This document shows, piece by piece, positions 34,443 through 43,564 of a stretch of 50,380 nt of DNA. Within the stretch, counting starts at the first letter, position 1; every line of letters begins with the position of its first letter. Under the pieces are notes generated by a model, which had not been told where the DNA came from, searched no databases, and saw nothing but the letters and a program-made list of their open reading frames with translations. This stretch comes from Chara braunii (lineage: Eukaryota > Streptophyta > Charophyceae > Charales > Characeae), in assembly GCA_003427395.1 (NCBI GenBank), contig BFEA01000059.1, forward strand, positions 1,761,423-1,811,802, read 5' to 3'. A program made the translations under genes and the position numbers.

Positions 34443-34566
34443 AGTCCCATAACCTTCAGACGCCAGGACGGCGAAACGTCGCGCGCAGGAATTTGATATA
34501 AAGTCGCGAGGTCGCAGGCTAGTCCTATATCAACCAACAATGCTAGTCATACGTGGTAATCGCAGC
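34443..34566 (+). repeat. ~120-bp direct repeat, copy B
   Basis: Second copy of 33888-34010, more diverged, retaining the gatataaa word. Confidence 0.55.
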
Positions 34567-34575
34567 TCCGGGCCT

Positions 34576-34641
34576 CGCGATATTGAATGGCTGAAGGAAT
34601 ATATCGTGAGGACCCCTCACGATATTGAACGGCTGAAGGAC
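34576..34641 (+). repeat. Tandem 39-bp duplication
   Basis: cctcgcgatattgaatggct and cctcacgatattgaacggct start 39 bases apart, each followed by gaagga. Confidence 0.85.
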
Positions 34642-34649
34642 ATGCCGTT

Positions 34650-35559
34650 CAACCCTCGCGACATTTTCACCTTCAGGGTTGGATGTCTCGACGGGCAGAG
34701 CAGGTAGGCTCTGCGCGAGGGGAGATCCCCTCCTGCAGAGTCTAGGGCTTGGGATGTCCTGGACAAGGACCTTGAATCCAGGCCCTGGACCAACGTCCGA
34801 CTAAGAAACCCCCCAAGAAGAAACTAAATTAAAGGAGGGGTCTTCCTTACGTCCCTCAGTCTTAACCCCTGAATAAGCTTTTAGTACGGGGCCCCTTAGG
34901 CCACGCGAACACTCATCATAGGTGCACTCTCGTATACGTATATAATGGGGTAAGTATGTGACGATCACTTCTCACAATCTCAGTGGGGTGCTTCACAACC
35001 ATATGCATATATATGGGATCGCAGGCAATCAAAATCCAAAATCTGAGCCACCGAACATACCTACGATCACATCAAAGAATCAAACAACAGCCCACGCACT
35101 ACACGGTATCAACCCCAACCAATCTCTACACTCATACCCCTCGCTTTAGCCATACAAGCCCCAACCTCCTGTCCAACCAGTCATAATTAAATACTCAGTA
35201 CCTTTGTTAAATGGACATTCAATAAAAGTCCGGGTGAAACCTTAATGAAACAATAAAATCACCAGGGCTAAAACCTTTTAGGTTGAGTGTGGAGTGTGAG
35301 TTGGAATTGAGTTGTAGACCGACGAATCGACAACCGACTTGTTATCAGTTATAACAGAAGGTGATCCTCGTAGGATCAAGCTGAATCTAGTCCAGCTCTT
35401 GAATTAAGGTGCTCAAGAGGACCTGTAACACAAAACATGCCAATTATCAGGCTAAACCTATAAGTTCATGGAGAATAATCCCCATAACACGATCTCACTC
35501 AATTCATTCCAATTAACTAAGTCTGAATCTACCTTTAAGCAGTGCCCAAAGCAAAGGTA
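34650..35559. other. Probable internal start region of a minus-strand LTR element, no ORF
   Basis: If the PBS call at 35560 is right, this is untranslated leader on the minus strand. No gag-like coding sequence was recognised before the LINE at 33.4 kb. Confidence 0.3.
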
Positions 35560-35576
35560 GGCTCTGACATGCCACC
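35560..35576 (-). promoter_or_regulatory. Primer-binding-site-like sequence
   Basis: On the minus strand this reads ggtggcatgtcagagcc. It resembles the plant initiator-methionine tRNA binding site tggtatcagagcc, apart from two extra bases and one change. It directly follows a ...AACA end, as a PBS follows a 5' LTR. Confidence 0.5.
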
Positions 35577-35580
35577 TGTT

Positions 35581-35945
35581 AAAATTAACTACTCCCTTAG
35601 ACTTAAGAAAATTTCGGCAACGCTTCCCGTAGAAAAAGTGTCTTTCAAGAACTTATATTAGCCCGAATATGAAACCAAAAATAGTCTTTGACTTTCCAAA
35701 GCCCAATTTTGCTTAACTCCCTGAATTAGTAAAATTTTGGGCAGCACTCCCTTTAAGAAATGAGACTTCCCATATTTTTACCAAACCATATATGAGTTTT
35801 AGACAAGTTGAACTTTGAAACGTCAAAAATTTGTCTAACTCCTTGGATTTGCAGAAATTTCGGCAGCGCTTCCCGTAGAGAAAGTAGCTTACCAAAATTT
35901 ATACAAAGCCAAGTATGATAAAAAATCCCAGAAATGCGAAACTTA
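35581..35945 (+). repeat. Three tandem repeats, 123-bp period
   Basis: The word atttcggca/attttgggca followed by gc.ctccc occurs at 35611, 35734 and 35857, exactly 123 bases apart. Each is preceded by taactcc and followed by agaaa. Confidence 0.85.
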
Positions 35946-36196
35946 ATCTAAGTAAAATAAACTTAGCTCATAAAATGCAGGAATTGAGACTAACTCCTAT
36001 CGCTCTAGCACGTAGAGAGCCTCTAAAGCAACTACCTGTCAAACTGAAACTCAGAGCAAGTAGTAGTCTCACTCAATCACATGCAGGCCAACCACAAAGG
36101 TAAGTACTCTCGTCATCTTAAGATTAATTTAACAGACAATAGTTCATAATCGTTCAATGATTTACCCATTTATACCCTGCTTACATAAGGCGTAAA

Positions 36197-37105
36197 GTCA
36201 GACCATCCAATCTTATGGAACATGCCTGACTAAGCCATCAAGTATACACGAACAAGTTGCACAACTACTTTTCTTTTCCTTTGGACATACGACTAAGCCA
36301 TTCATCTTAGAAACAATGCTTAGTCGCCCTGAACTGTTTAATATCTAAGTTATATATATATATATCTCTGAACTTACTGTTCAAAAACTGAGCGTCGGGC
36401 TGAGCCATTCATCTTAGAAACAAAGCTCAGCCTGCTCAAAGTTACCTTCAATTATATTCTTAATTATAGTCTCTCCAAGTTTATGATAAGCTATAGCCAG
36501 ACCACCCAATTTTATGAGATCCTGTCTGACTAGCCTGTTGGTAAGTAGAATATTAATAAAATATAGCCAAATCGTAACCTTTTGGGTTTCAGCATGTGCG
36601 AGGCATTGGGCCAGACCATCCAATCTTATGGAACATGCCTGGTCCTCTGCCATGTTCATTTCTCTCTGATCCATCTGTGTGCGGCATGAGTCAAAAACCA
36701 TCCAATCTTATGGAACATGCTTTGTCCTCAGCAGAAATTACTCCCTCAGAATAAACAAACAAGAGAGTTGAGTCATTTATCTTAGAAACAAAGCTCAACC
36801 CCTTTTTCTCAACACAAAAAAAAACAGAGTACTCTGAGTTAAACCCAGAGACTGTTCAGAAACCACCCAGAAATAAACGACGAGCAGACCATCCAATCTT
36901 ATGAAACAATGTCTGGTCCTCAAGTTTGCACACTCAAAACCCTACAAAACAAATAGCTAGGCCATTCATCTTAGAAACAAAGCCAGGCGAAATTAAATAA
37001 ACACAACGGCCAAACCATTCATCTTATAAACAAAGCTTGACCTTTTAAAAAAACAGAATAAACATAGCAGTCAGACCATCCAATCTTATGGAACTATGTC
37101 TGACT
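36197..37105. repeat. Array of 11 stem-variable, loop-conserved hairpins
   Basis: Hairpins lie at 36197-36230, 36291-36325, 36398-36432, 36498-36528, 36609-36644, 36692-36724, 36767-36799, 36885-36915, 36956-36988, 37008-37042 and 37069-37105. Five have a 19-base loop close to cattcatcttagaaacaaa. Six have a loop of about 21 bases close to catccaatcttatggaacat. Stems differ but remain complementary: GACTAAGC/GCTTAGTC, GGCTGAGC/GCTCAGCC, GTTGAG/CTCAAC, AGTCAGAC/GTCTGACT. Spacing is 60-110 bases. No protein is encoded. Confidence 0.85.
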
Positions 37106-38700
37106 CTGTAGGACCCTTCCAATCCCAAGCAAAACCACCTTTCTCCCAGCCTTCCCCCTGATGCAATCCCTTGTCACAATATGCTTTCCGACAATCAAGA
37201 AACCGAAACTGCCATTGCACACGCATTCCTTTACTTAGTCTGACTTGTGTCCTGAAGGTCAAACTAAAGTCAAAGTAGGGGCGCATACATAAAAAGGTGT
37301 ACGGATAGGGGTTATACCTGGGTTTATTGAGGGGAAGTAATGGTTACCTTTCAGTTCCCTGCCTCCAGAACTCCTCCTGAGTTCCGGCAGAGCACCCGCA
37401 ATCGGTGGGTGGAATCCCCACAGAGTCTCGATGCGGGCTTACGGGTTGCAATCCCGCCTGCCGCCTTCCTCTCAGAATAGGACTAGACTTAGAGTACGAA
37501 GGGCAGAAAGAGAAGGTTTTAGACTCTCAGATCCAAGAGTGATGCACTCAGACTCGCAGGAGAGGGCCTTGATTCCTTGCTGCGCCTGAGGGCCCCGCAA
37601 CGGCAGCCAAGTAACAACCTCGATCAACCTCTGGAGCCAAGTTGCCAAAGTCAGCCTTTCTGACGGCCTCCTACATCGCAGCAGTACTCCTCTACAAAAA
37701 GCTTCGCCCCTCTACTGAGTTACGCGAACTATGGGTAAGTCTGCCCTCCCGTAGTTCGCCTCCGGCTAGCTCAATCAACCCAATGAACAGCGTGCCAGCC
37801 AACAGGTAACCTGCAGTTTCTGCGGCCTGACTTCTTATTTCACTGCTCCCACGAGCAGTGAAATTAGCTTGTCCGCGCTTATCCGCTTTATCCGCTTTAT
37901 CCAGCCCCGAGTAGAGTTCCGACCAACAGGTAGCTTGTAGCCCACGCAGTCCAATTAGTAGGACGATAGTCCTATCGGCAGCCTGCTGAACTTGCACCCC
38001 CGCAGCCCACTCTGCAGTCGCTCCGCTCAACGACTAGGCAGTCACTCAGATGACCTAGGCATTAGTCAGCCGACGAGTTATCGGCCTCACTGATGGCCAC
38101 ACCCCTTCTGGACCACCTGTTATGCACGCAGAGAGCCGGCCAATCAACGAGGTGAGCAGGACCGAGTAAATCTTCTGCTAACGCCGGGGCAGATGCGCTG
38201 CCACCTGCCATGTACACAGGGAGTTAGCCGATGACTGAACACCGTACCGGACAACAGTACGTCAGTAACCAGCGGTCGTCCCCTCGCTACTACCACCGAT
38301 ATAACGAGCGAAATCGGGCGAGTCTTCCGTTCGAATCCAGCTAGATACACTGACATCTCTTCATGCCGTATCACTTATGCACGTCGCTACCTCAATTCGC
38401 AGCGCAGGTTACCTCACAATACGAGCCCGCCATCGGATTCATCGCTCCTCAAACTCTACCAAATCTCTCCTTTGCATTCTCACGCACCAAACCTCGATGT
38501 CACGCCCGTCGCAGCACATGTAGGATAAGAGCGTGAAAATGAGCATGAATCTTTCGCCAAAATGCAGACAGATGCATTCACACTGTAAAGCTACTTCCCC
38601 TCCGCAAAACTCATATCTCCCACATTATCAAACCCACATCCCTTTTGCAGAAACCGACCGCGCCATTGAGCTCGCACGGTTAAAAAAAAACCCCGGCCAA
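37106..38700. other. Non-coding part of the putative LTR
   Basis: No gene was recognised. Composition becomes more GC-rich to the right. A CGCTCG/CGGGCGAG phrase at 38305-38325 recalls the hairpins downstream. Confidence 0.35.
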
Positions 38701-38708
38701 CATCTTTC

Positions 38709-39285
38709 CTCGCTCGATTCCGTTAAGAATCGAGTGAGATGTCGTTTTTCCCATTCTCGTCCTCGCCGGCTTCCGCTATCTCCCAGTGCACCCCACTTCT
38801 ATGCTATCTCCTTCTATACTAACTCTCTAACCGAACTAACACTACCGTTGCGCTCGCCCTATGCAAAAACCTATGTTTGGCACTTTGACCCGCCTGATTT
38901 CGTTAAAAATTGGGCGAGCTACAGACTTTTCAACCCCGCCATAGCCACTTTCCCGTCACTCTCTGCGCATGAGTTTTTCCTACTTACTCACTATCTACTA
39001 ACCTTCTAACTAAACTACCTTCATATCTCAATTCGCCTCGCCCTCAAATTCCCAACTTGGCATCTCGTTCCGCTCGATTCCGTTATGGATCGAGTAAGCC
39101 ATTGACTTCTCAACTCCCCATCACCACCGTCCTTCACCTCACCGCCATGGTTCAGCGTACCCCTTATCTCCACTAACTCTAGTTCTACTGATCTTCTCCC
39201 AAATCCATCATTGCCATTCGATTCGCTGGGGGCCAAAGTCTCGAAACTGCTTCTTTCCCCTCTCGATTCCGTTCGGGATCGAGAG
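38709..39285. repeat. Four hairpins in ~180-bp tandem repeats
   Basis: Stems of 8-12 bp enclose a hexaloop cgtt(a/c)(a/t/g) at 38709-38738, 38891-38916, 39072-39095 and 39260-39285, spaced 180, 180 and 189 bases. The stem core is CTCGATTC/GAATCGAG; the second copy is CGCCTGATTT/AAATTGGGCG and still pairs through G-T wobbles. The intervening sequence is related between units (for example ttgacttctcaac and acagacttttcaac). Confidence 0.8.
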
Positions 39286-39533
39286 CGCTACATCCTATTG
39301 ACCTTGCCCGACTCCTCCTCCTACCGTCCCAGTTTCCGAATGTACCCCGCGCAACTTCCTACCCAGGTTCGTCTCTCCTCCGCTGCCTTCGTTCACGCTC
39401 TCCCTCTCGTCTTCGCCCCGGCCCGTTCGGTCAGTGCCAGACAACACGCCAGCCAGGACACCCTCATAGCCCCGCCCACCGATCTGCACACCCGGAGGGA
39501 AACTTCGACCAGAACCCACTACTAGACGGTATG

Positions 39534-39971
39534 ATTAGACTCCGCCCCTATACTTGAGGCCGTCGAGCGATGTGCTCTTCGGTACCTGCTGCGCACCCTC
39601 CCCCACCGCAGCCTCCGCATGTTCACTTCGCTCCAGCCTCCCTTGCTTCCACATGAACCCGGCAAGACCCACGTCCGGGTTCATTTCCCATCATTACACT
39701 CTCTCGGCCCCGCATGTACCCTGTGCCAGATCCCATCCGGATCCCTCGGCCTTTTCTTCCCCATGCCTCCGGTCCACTCCTGGCCTAGCGATCGTCCCTC
39801 TCCGCCTACTGCTAGCGCCCGCTACCTCTCGCTCCCCTCAACACCGGTCTACCGACGACTTATCGTAACGGCCTCCCTCGCTACCACCGCCAGCCTGCGA
39901 AAATTTCTGGGAAATGCCATCTATAGGGCTGTTCGTTTAGTCGTCCGCCTCTATACTCGAGGCCGTCAAAC
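39534..39971. repeat. Pair of related hairpin-bearing repeats
   Basis: cctatacttgaggccgtc (39547-39564) and tctatactcgaggccgtc (39950-39967) lie in similar contexts and each closes a local stem. The surrounding 39290-40740 is C-rich and without a supported gene. Confidence 0.6.
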
Positions 39972-40740
39972 GGCGCATGCCGGTCCCCAGCAGCTCCTAC
40001 TACCCCAAAGGAAGCCCCCGAGGGAACCAGCTGCCAAGCGGCCCTCGTTGCCCTCTGCTTTTCCTCCTGCCCTGCCACCAGCCCCCTCCGTAGCGCTCTG
40101 TCCCCTGCCTACTCCGCGTGGCACTAAGCAAAGCCTACTGGTACTCATAGGGGAGGGGATCGGAGGGGAGGCACAGTGGCTGACCCATCGGAGAGGCCCG
40201 ACCATGACGTTGCCAACTGGCTCCTAGACGGCACCGCCCACCTGCCGTCCCATGGTTCTGCGGCCCAGGTTCGGAACCGGTGCCGGGATCCTGGTGATCT
40301 AGAAATAAGGACAGAAAACAAAAGTAGAAATAAAAATAAAATCAAGACAGAATCCATAATAACCCGAGGGAACTATCGGGAACAAACAGCGCGGCCTACC
40401 AGCAGTTTCCCGGTCCCGCAGAGCCGGGCCCGCGATCGGACTTCCCCAACAAAACTAAGGGGGATAGTCCCGCGGGACCCTCAACCCCTCAATTCCTCCA
40501 ACGCTCCGATGCTCCTGCGTCGACGCTTGCTGGCCTCGATCCACGTACCCTCATAACAATAGCCCAGTACCCTAACCTATAGGGCTAAGCCCAAGCCTAG
40601 GGTTGGCCTGCGCCGAATCCAATAAAAAGTGATGTGGCGCCGCACTTGGACCTGGGAAAACAGCCCGGCCTCATTCCTACCTATATCTAGGCACGCGGCC
40701 GCTAGGCACCCGTGCCAGCGTGCCCAATCAATCGGAAAAA

Positions 40741-41640
40741 TCACATGCGTGCCTTAAAGCTGCGCGCCCACATACCTCCTAACTTAGCCAAGGCAAATCC
40801 CGGTCGCAGCCGTGCCTCACACAATTTATTTTGACCGAACCCATTTTCCATGTCATCTGCAAAGACCAGGGCGGATACCCTTGTAAGGGTATTCGCGCCG
40901 ACAACGAACATCGAACATACGGGGATCGCTTCCTCGGGAATAGTGGATATCTGTAGTTTTCTAAGATCTTGGTTAGTACGAAGGTTTGCTGCTAATGCCT
41001 CCATCACAACTATGAACAAAAAGGGAGCCAAGGGGTCTCCTTGTCGGACCGACTGTTGCAGCGAGATTACTGGTGCCATTAATCCATTGACATGAACGCT
41101 CGTAGTGGCGTTGTGGTATACTATCTTCGTCCAACGTCGAAAGATTGGTCCAATATTCATTTTCTGCATACATCTATCTAGAAAGGTCATGTCCATATGG
41201 CCATATGCTTTCTCAAAGTCTATGAAGACCGCGACAGCATTATGCTTGTCCTGCCTTGTTAACTTGAGGATCTCTTTGACTAGCAAAATATTATCTTGGA
41301 TCCTACGTTCCTTGACAAACCCAGTCTGTGCGTGGTGAATGAGGTCCTCGAAAATCGGGATCAAGCGGTTTGCCAAGACTTTTGCTAACATTTTGTAGAC
41401 AATTGTGAGCAAGGTTATTGGACGGTAGTTTTTTATGTCCATCAAGTCGCCTTTTTGTGTAGTAAGGTGAGGAACCCCTGCCCTACCAGCTCCGTCATGT
41501 GCCCTATTTCCCACACATGATGGTAGAACCCCATGAGATCCGGCCCATTAGAGTCCAAAATATTTTCCAAAACCCTTTTGAGAACCGGTGCACACCTGGA
41601 TTTTTTTCCTCATCCATCTGCATCAGGGCCTCCTAGATTT
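40741..41640 (-). pseudogene. LINE reverse-transcriptase domain, truncated
   Basis: About 41640-41460 reads EALMQMDEEKNPG and then, after a frame change, GPDLMGFYHHVWE. From 41514 a 257-codon frame gives NYRPITLLTIVYKMLAKVLA, QTGFVKERRIQDNILL, FIDFEKAYGHMD, SVRQGDPLAPFLFIVVMEAL and LVFADDM. The catalytic aspartates (D of FIDFEKAY and DD of FADD) are present. The frame ends shortly after the palm at 40741, where a different C-rich sequence begins. Confidence 0.9.
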
Positions 41641-42900
41641 CGCCCTTAGAGAGGGGCCTATCCAATTGCTCCCTTTGCTGGCCCGACAGGGCTTCCTCAT
41701 TGGCTCTAGAAAATCAGCTATATCCTTTTTCCTAACGCCCGCCCCCCGTCCAACGCCTCGTGAGGTGAACAAGTTTTTATGTCTTGAACTTTTGAGGTGA
41801 ATAAGATCATGAGGTAAACAGGATCTCGCGATCTGCATACACTGCGACATAGAGGTTGCTACGCCTTGACCCCTTGACTGGGGATCGTATAACGCCTCTA
41901 TCTTGGTTCTGCGTAAACATGCACGGGCTAGGCTGAAATTTTTTATGTCCATTGTCACTTCAGTTTCATGACGCGTCAGTCACCCCCTGATGTGTGTTCT
42001 TTCCCAGCGTCGTGTTGCAAAGGTCTGGAGTTGTTATCGTAGGGTTTGTAATTCAGACTGGTTGTTTAGGGAGACTTGATTCCGAGGGTTTTCGGGATCC
42101 TGTTGTTCGAGCTGTTGGAGGCTGTTGTGAGCTTCCATTTCCTGTTGATTCTTTCGAACCACTAACAATTTTAAGTATTCTCTGTGTTTTTTTACCCAGG
42201 TACAGTAGTCCGTTGTTGAACCAGTCTGTTTCATGCGGTATGTGTTGTTTTTGCGTGTGCTAGTACTTCCAACAGTCCTTAATGTAATTTTGAAAAGACT
42301 CCTACTGCAGGGTAAAAACATTGAGTTTATAGAAGTCAGACCCATGATCAGGTTTCTTGCGGAACTAGAAGATGATGGTACACATTTTGTGGTCAAGGTC
42401 CGGGTGCAGGCTGACATGTAAGATTGTCGTCAATAGTTGCAATCCCCCCAAATCCTCCGAAATAAAAATTAAGTTTATTTTTAACCTCGATTGCTCGTCA
42501 GTCTCGGTTTTTCGTAAACGTGAGTAGAACCGGGTATCTGGATTAAGTTTTTGAAATGAATCGAAGACCTTAAGTAAGAGACAGAAATCCTCTATCATTC
42601 GTTCGTCCTCCTCTATATACGTTGGGGCAGGGAAGAGAGTCTTCCACATGTCCGTCCAGCATTCCGGGGCTGCGTTACAGTCTCCTGTTGTAATTACCGG
42701 AACCCCGTCCGAGACTTGTGCTTAAGAGCTCTAAGAAAAATTCCTTCTCTGGTATTCGGGGCATAGATGCACAAAATACAGACAATCTTCAGCTCCAGTG
42801 CGACCAAAATCAGCATCCATCGCCCCCCTTCCTGCTTGACCGTTCAATGGACTAGGTCTGCTCGGTGTCAGCCGGAATACCCTTACTTACAAGGGTATCT
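41641..42900 (-). pseudogene. LINE endonuclease domain and linker, broken
   Basis: About 42870-42700 encodes GGRWMLILVALELKIVCI, CIYAPNTREGIFLRAL, then after a frame change TTGDCNAAPECW (the GDFN-type motif). 42649-42365 continues with the frame ending near LDHKM, which corresponds to the endonuclease SDH motif. The linker to the RT follows at 42417-41641 with several stops. Confidence 0.8.
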
Positions 42901-43560
42901 GTGCATACTTTTGCATCTCGCAGAAGATACATTTTTGATGATATTCGAGAGAGTGTCTACTTTTTAATGACCATAACTAAGTCTTAGGCGTTGGGAATGA
43001 CAAACGCTTTTTGATCTGATTAGAGAGTGCGTGGGCGCGCACTTTGAGGGCACGCATGGGTTTTTAGGGGAGCGTCATGTTATATAATGTGAGCGAGATG
43101 TGTGAGCGATACCCGCTCCTGGTAGCGCAAGTTAAAAAAAAAACATGATGTTGGATAGGTATTGCACACGCACTAAGCGGATGTACACTGAGACTGGCAG
43201 TCGGCGACCAACGTTAGAATTTAGTTATTAAAACCTTTTTTATTTACCCAAGATGGCATTAGGGTCAGTATTCTGCAAAGTGCACGAGTTTCTTGGTTGA
43301 CCATGTAGGTCAACGGTAGAAGTCGCCGACGGTTCTGGAAAGGTCAGCATGAGTAGGATGTAGTATGACACAAGTGGTTATCATAGACCTGAAAATCCGC
43401 ACACGAAAATTGTGAAGTGAGAAAAATGATGTTGGTATGTGTATCTTGAAAAATGTTTCCCAATCATGAAATCGGGAGGACTGTTGGGTTGTTCATAGTG
43501 AAACCACATAATGAACTGAGTTTTAAAATTCTTATATTAAACACAGTCATAAAACACGTA
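42901..43560. other. Non-coding flank of the satellite array
   Basis: No gene or repeat was recognised. Confidence 0.4.
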
Positions 43561-43564
43561 TGTA

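Larger units (their letters stand above)
35577..40730 (-). mobile_element. Probable long terminal repeat (5' LTR, antisense), right end uncertain
   Basis: It begins with TG (TGTTAAAATT) next to the PBS-like sequence and encodes nothing. It contains a 123-bp tandem repeat, the stem-variable hairpins (36.2-37.1 kb) and the 180-bp hairpin repeats (38.7-39.3 kb). The other end must be at or before the LINE junction near 40.73 kb and could be much closer. No matching second LTR lies in the window. Compositional change from AT-rich (35.6-37 kb) to C-rich (38.5-40.6 kb) may mean two elements. Confidence 0.4.
40741..42900 (-). mobile_element. L1-type LINE, truncated at both ends
   Basis: ORF2 coding from endonuclease to reverse-transcriptase palm on the minus strand. 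The part before the endonuclease and everything after the palm (thumb, zf-RVT) are missing. Its RT sequence (SVRQGDPLAPFLF, FADDM) differs clearly from the other two LINEs, so it is another family. Confidence 0.85.

Noticed and set aside
36197-37105. CRISPR array reading of the regularly repeated hairpins
   Set aside because: Spacing is irregular (60-110 bases), repeats are not identical, there are no cas genes, and the genome is eukaryotic.
39619-40227. 202-codon proline/serine-rich open frame in the C-rich region
   Set aside because: Low complexity, no domain, and lies in repeat-bearing, probably LTR-derived DNA.
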